Positions 26,903 to 36,093 of a stretch of 38,444 bases of DNA are shown here, one piece after another. A program made the position numbers and the translations under genes. Every line of letters starts with the position of its first letter. The first letter of the stretch is position 1. This DNA is from an uncultured Maricaulis sp. (lineage in GTDB: Bacteria; Pseudomonadota; Alphaproteobacteria; Caulobacterales; Maricaulaceae): NCBI RefSeq assembly GCF_905480005.1, contig NZ_CAJQOO010000103.1, positions 1-38,444 on the forward strand, in the 5' to 3' direction. The notes under the pieces are model-generated. The model did no database searches and was not told the origin of the DNA. It saw only the letters and a list, made by a program, of their open reading frames with translations.

Positions 26903-28810
26903 ATGGGTCCCGTCATGCCGGACATTCCCGAGGAAGATCGACTTGAAGCGCTGCACGCATTGGGTTTGCTCGATACCGCTGCCGAGGCCGAATATGACGC
27001 GATCGCTGATCTGGTTACAGCGGTAACGGGTGCCCGAATGGCCGCCGTCTCCCTGGTCGATCGGGAGCGGCAATGGTTCAAGTCCGCGGTCAATCTGCCG
27101 GCCACGGAGACACCGAGATCCTGGGCCTTCTGCGATCATGCGATCCAGCAGGACGGCATTTACGAGGTGGTGAACGCGCTTGATGATCCGCTGTTCGCGG
27201 AAAACCCTCTGGTCACTGGCGCTCCCCACATTCGGGGATATGCCGGCGTCCCAATCCGGCTGCCGTCGGGGGAGAAGCTGGGCACGCTGTGCGCGATCCA
27301 TGACGCGCCGATGCAATTGGACCAGCCTGCCCGCGACCGCCTGGCCTCGCTGGCCCGGATGGTCGAGAACCTGATCCGCGACCGGATCGATTCGCGCGAA
27401 CAGACCCGTCTCGCCCTGGTCGCCCGACACACCCATAATTCAGTGGTGATCACCAATCGGGCGGGAGCGATCGAGTGGGCCAATCCGGCTTTCGAACGGC
27501 AGACAGGTTATGCGCTGTCCGAGATGCTCGGGCGCTTTCCCGGCTCTTTCCTGCTTTGCGCGAATTCCGACCGCCAGGTCGTGCAGGAGATGGTGGATGC
27601 GGTTGAGGCCGGCAGGGAGTGTCAGGTCGAGCTGGTCAATCGCCACAAGAACGGGACCGAATACACTGTCCTGATCGAGTTGACGCCGATCAATGATGCC
27701 GCCGGCACCTGTACGGGCTACATGTCGGTGCAGACCGATATTACCGAGAGAAACCGAATCCGGGACCAGCTCAGCAAGGCATTGCTCGAGACCCAGTCGC
27801 TGATGAATGTGATCCGCGAGCACACCGTTTTCAGCGTGTCTGACCCGAATGGCGTCATCATCGACGTCAATGAGGCCTTCTGCCAGTTGAGCGGATACTC
27901 GGCCGAGGAGGTCATTGGCCGCACCCATCAGTCCCTCCAGGAAGCGGGCATGCACCCGGACGCCTTCTGGGAAGACATGTGGGCGACGATCCGCGCGGGC
28001 CGCCCCTGGCGTGGCGAAATCTGCAATCGCGGCAGGTCGGGCGAGATGTTCTGGGCTGACTCGATCATCGCGCCGCAGCTGAATTCAGCCGGTGAGGTTG
28101 AGCGGTATATCTTCGTTCGCTTCGACATTACCGAACGCAAGCAAACCGAAGCGGGACTGGTCGAGAGCCAGCAGCGGCTCGAATCCCTCCTGGAGCGCCT
28201 GTCTGCCGTCACGGAGCTTGGCGGGATTGGCAGCTGGGAGGTCGATCTCGACACGATGACGCCGATCTGGGACGCCGTGACCCGCCGGATCCATGAAGTT
28301 GATCCGGACTATATTCCGGACATGGAGCACGCGATCAATTTCTATGCCCCGGAAGCCCGCGACCAGATTTCGCAGGCCGTGGGACATTGCGTTGAAACCG
28401 GCGAGCCATGGGATCTGGAACTGCCGTTCATTACGGCCAAGAACCGGCGCATCTGGGTCCGGGCGGTCGGGCGGCGCATCCTCACGGATGGAGAAGCGGT
28501 CCGCCTTGTCGGCTCATTCCAGGATATTTCCGAACGCCGGGAGCGCGAGGAAGAGCTGCGCCTGATCTCGACCCGGCTGGAAGTTGCGCTCAACAGCTCC
28601 GGCATTGGTGTCTGGGACGTCTGTCCCACAACCAATGAGTATCGGCAGTCGTCGCCTGTTCAATATTCCCGATGGCGCCGCCAATCCGTCACCGGCCGAC
28701 TGGGTCGCGGGCATTCACCCGGAAGACCGCGATGTCGTCGCCGCAGGCCTGGCCGAGGCCTACAAGACGAAAACACAGCTCAAGCGAGAATACCGCTACG
28801 CCCGGCCTGA
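26903..28810 (+). CDS. Hybrid histidine kinase, N-terminal fragment (GAF-PAS-PAS-PAS), frameshifted
   Basis: Front part of a large cytoplasmic sensor kinase. A GAF domain covers about residues 20-160 (RLEALHALGLLDT opening, FCDHAIQQDGIYEV inside), followed by three PAS domains at about 170-285, 300-405 and 430-545, each ending in a D-I-T/S-E-R motif. A fourth PAS begins near residue 560 (STRLEVALNSSGIGVWDV) and then reading breaks down: after TTNEYR near base 28640 this frame runs into low-complexity Arg-rich sequence until the stop at 28808. The fourth PAS domain, and then the kinase, continue in another frame at once. No transmembrane segment is seen. The start may be ATG 26903 or 26915; neither has a strong SD. 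Probably a broken gene unless the shift is a sequencing error. Confidence 0.8.
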   Translation: MGPVMPDIPEEDRLEALHALGLLDTAAEAEYDAIADLVTAVTGARMAAVSLVDRERQWFKSAVNLPATETPRSWAFCDHAIQQDGIYEVVNALDDPLFAENPLVTGAPHIRGYAGVPIRLPSGEKLGTLCAIHDAPMQLDQPARDRLASLARMVENLIRDRIDSREQTRLALVARHTHNSVVITNRAGAIEWANPAFERQTGYALSEMLGRFPGSFLLCANSDRQVVQEMVDAVEAGRECQVELVNRHKNGTEYTVLIELTPINDAAGTCTGYMSVQTDITERNRIRDQLSKALLETQSLMNVIREHTVFSVSDPNGVIIDVNEAFCQLSGYSAEEVIGRTHQSLQEAGMHPDAFWEDMWATIRAGRPWRGEICNRGRSGEMFWADSIIAPQLNSAGEVERYIFVRFDITERKQTEAGLVESQQRLESLLERLSAVTELGGIGSWEVDLDTMTPIWDAVTRRIHEVDPDYIPDMEHAINFYAPEARDQISQAVGHCVETGEPWDLELPFITAKNRRIWVRAVGRRILTDGEAVRLVGSFQDISERREREEELRLISTRLEVALNSSGIGVWDVCPTTNEYRQSSPVQYSRWRRQSVTGRLGRGHSPGRPRCRRRRPGRGLQDENTAQARIPLRPA

Positions 28811-30131
28811 CGGCAGTTATCGGCATATCCGGTCCCTCGGAGTCTATCGCGAACGACTGGATGCGCCCCCGATCCTGACCGGTGTCCACATGGATATGAC
28901 GGCAGATATCGAGCAGGCCGCCGCGCTGGATATGGCCCGGGAGCGGGCCGAGAGCGCCAGTCTCGCCAAGTCCGAATTCCTTGCAAATATGAGTCACGAG
29001 ATCAGGACGCCGCTCAATGGCGTATTGGGCATGACCCAGATCCTGCAAATGACCGAGCTGACCAGCAAACAGGCCTCGCATGTCGAGACCATCCGCAATT
29101 CCGGTCAGGCCCTGGCTGACCTGATCGATGACATCCTGGATATTTCGAAGATTGAATCCGGCATGATCGAGCTGGAGAACAGATCATTCGAACTGCGCGG
29201 GCTGGTCGCCATGGTTGGCGACATCATGCAGTTGCGGGCGAAGGAAAAACAGCTCGCACTCGACGTGGCTATGTCCTCTGATGTCGCCCGTTTCGTGGTC
29301 GGCGACGAGAAGCGGATCCGGCAGGTCCTGATCAATATCATCGGCAATGCGATCAAGTTCACCGAAAGCGGTGCGGTCAGCGTCGATATCCGCGTCGGCG
29401 AAGGGGACAGCATTGATTTCCGCGTCACCGATACCGGCCCCGGAATAGAAACCGAGAATCTCGCCGCTATTTTCGACCGCTTTGCCCAGGCTGATAACTC
29501 GATCACCCGTAAATACGGGGGCACGGGGCTCGGGCTCGCAATCTGCCATGAACTGGTTTCGCTGATGGGCGGCGAGATCGGCGTTGACAGTGTTGTGGGC
29601 GAGGGGTCGACCTTCTGGTTCAACCTGCCTCTGCCGGCGGATCACAGCCGGGTGGCGAACACGGCACCGTCCCGCTCGTCAGCCGTGGTCAAGGCCGGTG
29701 AGGTCGGACGCCGGGTCCTGGTTGTTGATGATGTCCAGGCCAATCTGATGGTGATCGCGGCCCTGCTGCAGCATGATCGGTACGACGTCATCACGGCGGT
29801 GAACGGTCAGGAAGCACTCGACATGCTCGACGCCAACACGTTCGACGCCAACACGTTCGACGCAGTCTTGATGGATATCCAGATGCCGGTCATGGCGGGT
29901 GATGAAGCGATCCGGCGGATCCGCGCATCGGATGCGAGCTATGCCGGAATTCCGATCTTCGCCCTCACAGCTGATGCGACGCGTGCGACCCGCGAATTAT
30001 GTGCCCGGATCGGGGCGACGGGGTATTTCACCAAGCCGCTGCACCTGCCGGATGTGCTCGAGGCCTTGCGACGCGAGCTCGCGGCAGCCAGCCCGTCAGG
30101 GTCTGGCAGTGAGCAGACGCGGCAGGCCTAG
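28635..30131 (+). CDS. Hybrid histidine kinase, C-terminal fragment (PAS-HisKA-HATPase-REC), frameshifted
   Basis: Continuation of the kinase in a frame offset by +1. It holds the rest of the fourth PAS domain ([14 protein letters not shown], later [20 protein letters not shown]), HisKA with the phospho-acceptor histidine in [17 protein letters not shown] (codon 28995-28997), HATPase_c with the N box [15 protein letters not shown]1 VTDTGPGIE and GGTGLGLAI, and a C-terminal receiver with VVDD, phospho-Asp in VLMDIQMPV (codon 29874-29876) and Lys in YFTKPL. The ATG at 28635 has no SD, so independent translation is unlikely. The receiver contains a duplicated DANTF. Its stop shares CTAG with the opposing rnhA stop. 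Confidence 0.8.
   Translation: MSIGSRRLFNIPDGAANPSPADWVAGIHPEDRDVVAAGLAEAYKTKTQLKREYRYARPDGSYRHIRSLGVYRERLDAPPILTGVHMDMTADIEQAAALDMARERAESASLAKSEFLANMSHEIRTPLNGVLGMTQILQMTELTSKQASHVETIRNSGQALADLIDDILDISKIESGMIELENRSFELRGLVAMVGDIMQLRAKEKQLALDVAMSSDVARFVVGDEKRIRQVLINIIGNAIKFTESGAVSVDIRVGEGDSIDFRVTDTGPGIETENLAAIFDRFAQADNSITRKYGGTGLGLAICHELVSLMGGEIGVDSVVGEGSTFWFNLPLPADHSRVANTAPSRSSAVVKAGEVGRRVLVVDDVQANLMVIAALLQHDRYDVITAVNGQEALDMLDANTFDANTFDAVLMDIQMPVMAGDEAIRRIRASDASYAGIPIFALTADATRATRELCARIGATGYFTKPLHLPDVLEALRRELAAASPSGSGSEQTRQA
29829..29858 (+). repeat. 15-bp in-frame tandem duplication in the receiver domain
   Basis: GACGCCAACACGTTC occurs twice in direct succession (29829-29843 and 29844-29858), followed by a partial third copy GACGC. 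It adds the five residues DANTF between the second helix and the strand carrying the phospho-acceptor Asp; without one copy the spacing matches ordinary receiver domains. Confidence 0.9.
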
Positions 30132-30571
30132 CGGCCGCGAGCTTCGGACAGGCCTTCGCGCGCGAGCTCGTCGGCCCGCTCATTGCCGGGATCTCCGGCA
30201 TGGCCCTTGACCCAGCGCCAGTCGATCGTGTGCGAGCGGGTGAGGTCATCCAGGCGTTTCCACAGATCGACATTCTTCACCGGCTTCTTGTCGGCGGTCT
30301 TCCAGTCGCGCTTCTTCCAGCCATGGATCCACTTGGTGATGCCATCGCGCAGATAGACGCTGTCTGTGATCAGGATCACCGAGCGGTCAGCCTTCTTGAG
30401 CGCGTCCAGGGCCTGGATCGCGGCCATCATCTCCATGCGGTTATTGGTGGTGTCGGCCTCGCCGCCCTTGAGTTCCTTGCGGTGGCCATTCCACTCCAGA
30501 ATGGCGCCCCAGCCGCCCGGTCCGGGATTGCCGGAACAGGCGCCGTCAGTGTGGATGGTGATCGTACTCAC
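30128..30571 (-). CDS. rnhA: Ribonuclease HI
   Basis: Cleaves the RNA strand of RNA-DNA hybrids, for example primers and R-loops, in the cytoplasm. The 147-residue protein has the four catalytic carboxylates: Asp9 in [17 protein letters not shown], Glu47 in [10 protein letters not shown], Asp70 in LITDSVYL and Asp134 in NERADELA, plus His124 in [10 protein letters not shown]. Its start overlaps the stop of the DUF1801 gene (ATGA). It is the last gene of an ispH-DUF1801-rnhA operon and converges on the kinase gene with overlapping stop codons. Confidence 0.96.
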   Translation of the reverse strand: MSTITIHTDGACSGNPGPGGWGAILEWNGHRKELKGGEADTTNNRMEMMAAIQALDALKKADRSVILITDSVYLRDGITKWIHGWKKRDWKTADKKPVKNVDLWKRLDDLTRSHTIDWRWVKGHAGDPGNERADELAREGLSEARGR

Positions 30572-30987
30572 AATGGGTATTTCTTCGCCATGTCGTCGAG
30601 GCAGGCACGGATGATTTCTTCCAGGACAGCCATGTCCACATCCGCCAGCTTGTTGATGTAAAGGCAGGATTTGCCAAGCTTGTGCTTGCCCAGCCGGGCG
30701 AGTTGTTCCGAATAATCGCTATAGCCGGGCATGATGTAGACGACCATATTGGCCTTGCGCGGGGAGAAGCCCGTACGCATGAATTCGCCCTCGCGACCGC
30801 TCTCATACTTATAGTGATAAGTCCCGAAACCAATGATGGCCGCGCCCCACATCTTCGGTTTCCAGCCGCTGATGCGTTCCATCAGGGCGAGCAGGGTGCG
30901 GGCATCTTCGCGCCGCACGGGGTGCTCGATGGTCTCGACATAGTCGGCGGGCTTGATGGCGGTGGGCTGGGTCTTGTTCTCGGCCAT
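30568..30987 (-). CDS. DUF1801 domain protein
   Basis: A 139-residue soluble protein of the DUF1801 (YdhG-like, iron-chaperone-fold) family. Family-type segments are [40 protein letters not shown] and [19 protein letters not shown]. Related proteins share a fold with frataxin-like domains, but the cellular role is not established. It begins 9 bases after the ispH stop and its end overlaps rnhA by 4 bases, so it belongs to the same transcript. In many alphaproteobacteria the gene between ispH and rnhA is thrB instead. Confidence 0.9.
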   Translation of the reverse strand: MAENKTQPTAIKPADYVETIEHPVRREDARTLLALMERISGWKPKMWGAAIIGFGTYHYKYESGREGEFMRTGFSPRKANMVVYIMPGYSDYSEQLARLGKHKLGKSCLYINKLADVDMAVLEEIIRACLDDMAKKYPL

Positions 30988-30996
30988 GGAATGTCC

Positions 30997-31953
30997 TCAG
31001 GCGACAGCGCGGGGCAGTTTGAACACGACATCCTCGTCGGTGACGCGGATATCCTCAAGCTGCACATCATAGCGCTCGCGGAAGGCATTGATGAGCCCTT
31101 CCACGAGATCTTCCGGAGCGGACGCGCCTGCGGTGATGCCGACCGTGCGGATGGCGCCGATCGTGGCCCAGTCGACATCGGCGGCGCACGAGACCAGTCG
31201 CGCATCATTGGCACCGGACCGCTGGGCGACTTCGACAAGGCGCACCGAGTTCGAGGAGTTCGGCGAGCCGATCACGAAGACCAGATCACTGCGCGGTGCC
31301 ATCGCCTTGACCGCCGCCTGGCGATTGGTGGTGGCATAGCAGATGTCTTCCTTGTGCGGCGCCTTCATGCCCGGGAAGCGTCCCTGCAGACGCGCCACAA
31401 TGGCCGAGGTGTCGTCCACCGAGAGTGTGGTCTGGGTCACGAAAGCGATGCGCTCCGGATCGCGTGGCGTGAAATGGTCGGCATCGTCGACGGTTTCCAC
31501 CAGGCTGATCGCGCCCTCGGGTAATTGGCCCATCGTGCCGACAACTTCGGGATGACCGGCATGACCGATCAGGATGATCTCATCGCCATTGGCAAAATGC
31601 CGTTGGGCCTCGACATGGACTTTTGACACCAGCGGGCAGGTCGCATCGACATAGATCATCTCGCGGCGTTCGGCTTCCGCGGGGACCGTCTTGGGCACGC
31701 CGTGGGCAGAAAAGACAACCGGTCGGTCATCCGGACATTCATCGAGCTCCTCGACGAAAACCGCGCCCAGCGCTTCCAACCGTTCCACGACATGCCGGTT
31801 ATGGACGATTTCATGGCGCACATAGACCGGCGCGCCGAAACGCTCGATCGCCCGCTCCACAATCTGGATCGCACGGTCAACTCCGGCGCAGAAACCGCGC
31901 GGGGCGGCGCGCAATATGGTCAATGGGGGGCGGGGTGTCGCGGTCACGCTCAT
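30997..31953 (-). CDS. ispH: 4-hydroxy-3-methylbut-2-enyl diphosphate reductase
   Basis: The last enzyme of the MEP isoprenoid pathway, converting HMBPP to IPP and DMAPP with an iron-sulfur cluster. The 318-residue chain has the three cluster cysteines: Cys22 in [11 protein letters not shown], Cys106 in [11 protein letters not shown] and Cys205 in [10 protein letters not shown]. The catalytic glutamate is Glu136 in [11 protein letters not shown], and [11 protein letters not shown] is also conserved. The IPP/DMAPP made here feeds ubiquinone (ubiA) and heme O (ctaB) synthesis encoded in this window. It is divergent from the lipoprotein gene. Confidence 0.97.
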   Translation of the reverse strand: MSVTATPRPPLTILRAAPRGFCAGVDRAIQIVERAIERFGAPVYVRHEIVHNRHVVERLEALGAVFVEELDECPDDRPVVFSAHGVPKTVPAEAERREMIYVDATCPLVSKVHVEAQRHFANGDEIILIGHAGHPEVVGTMGQLPEGAISLVETVDDADHFTPRDPERIAFVTQTTLSVDDTSAIVARLQGRFPGMKAPHKEDICYATTNRQAAVKAMAPRSDLVFVIGSPNSSNSVRLVEVAQRSGANDARLVSCAADVDWATIGAIRTVGITAGASAPEDLVEGLINAFRERYDVQLEDIRVTDEDVVFKLPRAVA

Positions 31954-32066
31954 CTCTCCTTCAGCGATGGCGTTGCGGAAGCGGCATCTCCATCGTATGA
32001 CCGTGGTAACAAAGAGCCCGGTCCCATGCCAGCGGCCGGGTCTGTTTCCAGGACAGGTAGTACATA

Positions 32067-32645
32067 ATGTCGTTCAAATCCGTGCGTTCTCTTGCCGCAA
32101 TGGCCGCTATGGCTGGCCTGCTGTCTTCCTGTCAGAGCGTCGGCAGCGTATTCGTCGATCCGGAGCCGAATATCGGTCCGTGCCCGTCCGCCCTGTCGCT
32201 CTATGACGCACACCGCATGGTCGAATTCCATGGCGATGAGGTCGTTTATGAGAATGTCGGCTTCACCGGCGAAGTGATCGCCGTGCGATCACTGTGCAGC
32301 TATTATGGCGAACGCCCCATCCTGGCCAATCTGGAAATCGATTTCGGCTTCGGTCGCGGTCCCGCGGCCCAGGGGCGTGAGCGGACCTATGAATTCTTCG
32401 TCGCGGTTACCCGTCGCGACATGGCCGTTATCGTCAAGGAAGTCTTCCCGCTTCGTGTCCGCTTTGATGAAGATGAAGACCGGGTCTATCTGACCGAGAC
32501 CATCGACGCCATCTCCATCCCGCGCGCCGATGAAGGCACGTCGGGTGTCAATTTCGAGATCCTTGTCGGCTTCGAGCTGACCCCGGAACAAATCGCCTTC
32601 AACCGCTCCGGACAGCGTTTCCGCGTGTCGGCCGGCCAGGACTAG
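32067..32645 (+). CDS. Putative lipoprotein of unknown function, upstream of argS
   Basis: A 192-residue protein with a lipoprotein signal: the hydrophobic stretch [13 protein letters not shown] gives lipobox LSSC with Cys22. The rest is soluble and strand-rich, with acidic stretches such as [14 protein letters not shown] and a [20 protein letters not shown] segment; a pair of extra cysteines (39, 77) could form a disulfide. I do not recognise a named family, though similar lipoproteins occur in Caulobacterales relatives. It ends only 4 bases before the argS start, and its last codons supply the argS SD (AGGA), so the two are co-transcribed and coupled. Confidence 0.82.
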   Translation: MSFKSVRSLAAMAAMAGLLSSCQSVGSVFVDPEPNIGPCPSALSLYDAHRMVEFHGDEVVYENVGFTGEVIAVRSLCSYYGERPILANLEIDFGFGRGPAAQGRERTYEFFVAVTRRDMAVIVKEVFPLRVRFDEDEDRVYLTETIDAISIPRADEGTSGVNFEILVGFELTPEQIAFNRSGQRFRVSAGQD

Positions 32646-32649
32646 ACAC

Positions 32650-34416
32650 ATGCCTTCTATTGCCGATCAGCTCAGCGCCGTGCTGGGCGACGCGTTCGCT
32701 TCCCTCGAGCTTCCGCGTGAGCTGGGCCGTGTGACCCCGTCCAGGCAGAATCCGGAAATCTTCCCCTTTCAGTGCAATGGCGCCATGCCGGCGGCCAAAC
32801 AGGCCAAGACCAATCCGCGTGAGCTGGCCGGCAAGCTGATCGAGGCGTTGCACGGCATCCCGCAGATCGGCGCCGCCGAGATCGCCGGCCCGGGCTTCAT
32901 CAATCTGCGTCCGGCCGAATATCTCTATGGCGAGCGCGCCGCCGAGATCGCGGCCGATGAGCGGGCCGGAGCGCCGCTCACCGAGGCCCCGAAGACGGTG
33001 ATGATCGATTTCGGTGGCCCCAATGTCGCCAAGCCGATGCATGTCGGCCATCTGCGCTCCTCTGTACTGGGTGACAGCCTGCAGCGCCTGTTCCGCTTTC
33101 GCGGCGACACGGTGGTCTCCGATATCCATCTCGGAGACTGGGGCCTGCAGATGGGCCATCTCATCACCGAGCTGCATGACGAACAGCCGGACCTCGTCTA
33201 TTTCGATGCGGATGTCACCAATGACTATCCGACCGAGCCGCCGGTCACGATTGAGGATCTGGCGCGCCTCTACCCGCAAGCCTCGGTCAAGGCCAAGGCC
33301 GATCCGGAGCGGTTGGAGATCTCCCGTACCGCCACTGCCGAGCTGCAGGCCGGCCGACCCGGCTATCGGGCATTGCTGCGTCATTTCATCGATGTGTCGG
33401 TCGCCGCACTGAAGCGCGATTTTGGCGCGCTGGGTGTGCATTTCGACCTGTGGAAGGGTGAAAGCGATGTCGATCCGCTAATCCCCGGCCTGGTCGAGGA
33501 TTTCAGGGCCCGCAAGGTCGCCGAGGAGAGCGAGGGCGCCTTGATCGTCCGCGTCGCCCGGGACGGTGACAAGAAGGAACTGGCACCCCTGATCCTGGTC
33601 TCCAAGACCGGCGCCGCGCTGTATGGCACGACGGATCTCGCCACCATCCTGGACCGCAAGCAATCGGTCGGACCGGACCTGACGCTCTATGTCGTGGATC
33701 TGGCCCAGGGCGATCATTTCGAACAGGTCTTCCGGGCCGCCGAGAAAGCCGGTCTGGCTGAGGACGGTGCGCTGGAGCATGTGAAATTCGGCACGGTCAA
33801 CGGCACGGATGGCAAGCGTCTGCGGACGCGCGATGGCGGTACCTTCCGTCTCGCCGACCTGATCTCCAGCGCCATCGAGCGCGCCGATGAACGCCTCAAG
33901 GAGGCGGGTCTCGCGGCCGATGTCAGCGCCGAGGAACATGATCGGGTCGCCCGCATGGTCGGTCTCGCCGCGATCAAATTCGCTGACTTGCAGAATTACC
34001 GCACCACGAATTACGTCTTCGATCTGGATCGTTTCACCAGTTTTGAAGGCAAGACCGGTCCTTACCTCCTTTATGCCGCCGTGCGGGTGAAATCCCTCAT
34101 GCGCCGGGCCGCCGAGGCCGGTGTGACGCCGGGCGCGATCCTCGTCGACGCGCAGGAGGAACGTGATCTTGTCCTCTGCCTCGATGCCTTCGGTGCGGCG
34201 CTCGACAATGCGGCCGACAACCGGGCCCCCAACGCGCTGTGCGACCACGCCTTCACCCTGGCCCAGGCCTTCTCGAAATTCTATTCCGCCTGTCCGGTAC
34301 TTGTCGCCGAAGACAACGCCGTGAAAGCCTCCCGCCTGGCCCTGGCGCAAGCGACGCTGAAACAGCTTGAGCTCTGCCTGGGCCTGTTGGGACTGGAAGC
34401 GCCCGAGCGGATGTAG
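32650..34416 (+). CDS. argS: Arginyl-tRNA synthetase
   Basis: Charges tRNA-Arg with arginine. The 588-residue enzyme has an N-terminal Add-1 tRNA-binding domain (about 1-110), then the class I HIGH motif as HVGH (131-134) in GGPNVAKPMHVGHLRSSVLG. As in many arginyl enzymes the KMSKS loop is degenerate (GTVNGTDGKRLRTRDGGTF). The C-terminal DALR anticodon-binding domain includes CDHAFTLAQAFSKFYSACPV. The SD AGGA lies 8 bases upstream, inside the end of the lipoprotein gene. Its stop lies in the hairpin shared with the convergent hydrolase gene. Confidence 0.97.
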   Translation: MPSIADQLSAVLGDAFASLELPRELGRVTPSRQNPEIFPFQCNGAMPAAKQAKTNPRELAGKLIEALHGIPQIGAAEIAGPGFINLRPAEYLYGERAAEIAADERAGAPLTEAPKTVMIDFGGPNVAKPMHVGHLRSSVLGDSLQRLFRFRGDTVVSDIHLGDWGLQMGHLITELHDEQPDLVYFDADVTNDYPTEPPVTIEDLARLYPQASVKAKADPERLEISRTATAELQAGRPGYRALLRHFIDVSVAALKRDFGALGVHFDLWKGESDVDPLIPGLVEDFRARKVAEESEGALIVRVARDGDKKELAPLILVSKTGAALYGTTDLATILDRKQSVGPDLTLYVVDLAQGDHFEQVFRAAEKAGLAEDGALEHVKFGTVNGTDGKRLRTRDGGTFRLADLISSAIERADERLKEAGLAADVSAEEHDRVARMVGLAAIKFADLQNYRTTNYVFDLDRFTSFEGKTGPYLLYAAVRVKSLMRRAAEAGVTPGAILVDAQEERDLVLCLDAFGAALDNAADNRAPNALCDHAFTLAQAFSKFYSACPVLVAEDNAVKASRLALAQATLKQLELCLGLLGLEAPERM

Positions 34417-34443
34417 AAACCGGCGCTATTGCGCGCCGGTTTC
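34416..34443. terminator. Bidirectional hairpin covering both stop codons of argS and the hydrolase gene
   Basis: A perfect 11-bp inverted repeat, GAAACCGGCGC (34416-34426) with GCGCCGGTTTC (34433-34443), has a 6-base loop TATTGC. The first arm begins with the last base of the argS TAG, and the hydrolase TAG (reverse strand, 34428-34426) lies at the arm/loop junction. Three T residues end the stem in either direction, enough for a moderate two-way terminator. Confidence 0.7.
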
Positions 34444-35940
34444 CAGTTCAGCGATACGGTTGCGGGCATTCTCGCACCAGCCACACCCGCCGTCGTCCGG
34501 CGCGAGCTCCAGCGATGTGCGGAAGGCTGCCAGAGCGGCCTCGGTATTGCCCAGCGCGAAATGACCCTCGCCGAGGCTGTCATACAGATTGCCATCGCCC
34601 GGGAAGAGCGTGGTGTTCAACTCGAACAGGGCGACGGCCCAGTCACCGCGTTCTTCACCCAGCAGATGAAAGCCGACCCGGTTGAGAATGCGGCGGTCGC
34701 TGAGCGCGCGCCCGGTGATCGTTTCCAGGTGCGCGGGCAGGTCGCCGACGCGCTCGACAGGCTGGCTCTGGCTGAACTGGTTGATCAGCGTATAGGGCGA
34801 GGCGTGAACCGGGCTGGCCTCGTAGGCCGCGTCCACCAGCATGCGACGCACCACCGGGCCCATGCGATCCGCGGAGGGGCGGCTTTCATTGGTCCAGTGC
34901 ATGATCAGAATGTCGTCTGCCGGATAGCGGCGGATCGTGGCGTTGAAGAGCCCGTTCGAGCCGGCGTGATTGACGGGCACTCCCTCGGATCCTGTTTCCA
35001 CGACCCAGCCATAGCCGTAATGGTTCGGGTTCCCGTCTTCCCACGGGACGTGCGGGGCATGCATCTGTGCGTTGGAGTCCGCTGACAAAAGCGTGCCGTC
35101 CTGCAGTGCGCGATGCCATTTGCCCATGTCGACAAGCGTCGTGTAGAGGCCGCCATTGCCCAACATGTGCCAGGAGACGTCCTCGTCGCGCCAACGGTCG
35201 ATGAAGCTGCCGATATCTGCGCGTTCCGGGTCCAGGAAGCCGTGGAAATACATGTGCGCCAGGTCTTCATCATCCCAGTCGCGCTGGCGATAACCGGTCT
35301 GGTCCATGCCGGCCGGGTCCAGCACAGCCTCGATCAGGAAAGCTTCGTAATCCGTGCCGCTGAGGTCCTCGATGATCGCGGCGAGAACGGTGTATCCGGC
35401 ATTGCTGTATTCCAGCGACGTGCCGGGCTCACGGCTCAGCGGACTGGCGAACAGCGCGGCAAAGAAATCTTCGCGCGACTTGTAGGGACTGTGATCGCTG
35501 CCTTCATAACCGCCGGTATGGTCCGACAGGCCGGACGTGTGCGTCAGCAGCTGGTGGAGGGTGATCCCGGTCTTGTCTGCAGGCAGATCAGCAAAATACT
35601 GATCCAGCGTATCATTGACGCTCAGCTGGCCACGGTCCTGGAGGACCAGTATGGCCGCCGCGGTGAACTGCTTGGTCAGCGAGCCCATGTCGAACACGCT
35701 TTCGGGCGTTGCCGGATATTGAGCGCCACGATTGGCCAGTCCGTATCCGGTGGAAATGAGGGTTTCATCACCGATCGTGATCAAAAGGCCGCCGGCCGAA
35801 CCAACCGCCTCCGCCGTGGCGATATAGTCCGTGATGCGCTGCTCTGTGTCCTCGTTGATCGTCACGATCTGGGCGATTGCCGACGAGGAAATGAGTGCGG
35901 TGGCCGCCAGAAGGCTGGCAGCAAAAGTCTTGAAAGACAT
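34426..35940 (-). CDS. Exported serine beta-lactamase-like hydrolase with C-terminal TPR-like region
   Basis: The 504-residue protein has a signal peptide (FAASLLAATALISSSAIAQ) and a class C beta-lactamase/DD-peptidase-type domain. Catalytic motifs are SxxK at 87-90 (GSLTKQ), YxN at 178-180 (YSNAGYT) and His-Ala-Gly at 325-327 (NHAGSNG), so it should be an active serine hydrolase. Members act as esterases, peptidases or lactamases, and a resistance role cannot be assumed. After about residue 440 comes a TPR-like unit (LYDSLGEGHFALGNTEAALA) and two cysteines near the end (GGCGWCENARNRI), an addition beyond the usual 350-400 residues. It converges on argS with a shared hairpin. Confidence 0.9.
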   Translation of the reverse strand: MSFKTFAASLLAATALISSSAIAQIVTINEDTEQRITDYIATAEAVGSAGGLLITIGDETLISTGYGLANRGAQYPATPESVFDMGSLTKQFTAAAILVLQDRGQLSVNDTLDQYFADLPADKTGITLHQLLTHTSGLSDHTGGYEGSDHSPYKSREDFFAALFASPLSREPGTSLEYSNAGYTVLAAIIEDLSGTDYEAFLIEAVLDPAGMDQTGYRQRDWDDEDLAHMYFHGFLDPERADIGSFIDRWRDEDVSWHMLGNGGLYTTLVDMGKWHRALQDGTLLSADSNAQMHAPHVPWEDGNPNHYGYGWVVETGSEGVPVNHAGSNGLFNATIRRYPADDILIMHWTNESRPSADRMGPVVRRMLVDAAYEASPVHASPYTLINQFSQSQPVERVGDLPAHLETITGRALSDRRILNRVGFHLLGEERGDWAVALFELNTTLFPGDGNLYDSLGEGHFALGNTEAALAAFRTSLELAPDDGGCGWCENARNRIAELETGAQ

Positions 35941-36093
35941 GATCTATCCCGAGTTAATACACTGCTGGGATGTGCGCAGTGTGCGATTTGGATGCAATCG
36001 GGATTCAGCGGGCTGCAGTCTCCGTCCCCCGTTTGGGGGAGGGGCATTCGCCCAAATTATTGTATGCTGGCGTGACCGACCCGGGAGACAGAT

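Noticed and set aside
28635-28650. Programmed ribosomal frameshifting at the kinase junction
   Set aside because: No slippery heptamer or internal SD is visible around the junction, so a mutation or sequencing error is more likely.
34426-35940. Antibiotic resistance gene (beta-lactamase)
   Set aside because: The SxxK/YxN/HxG motifs only show a serine hydrolase of the class C fold; most chromosomal members with tails like this are esterases or peptidases, and nothing here shows lactamase activity.
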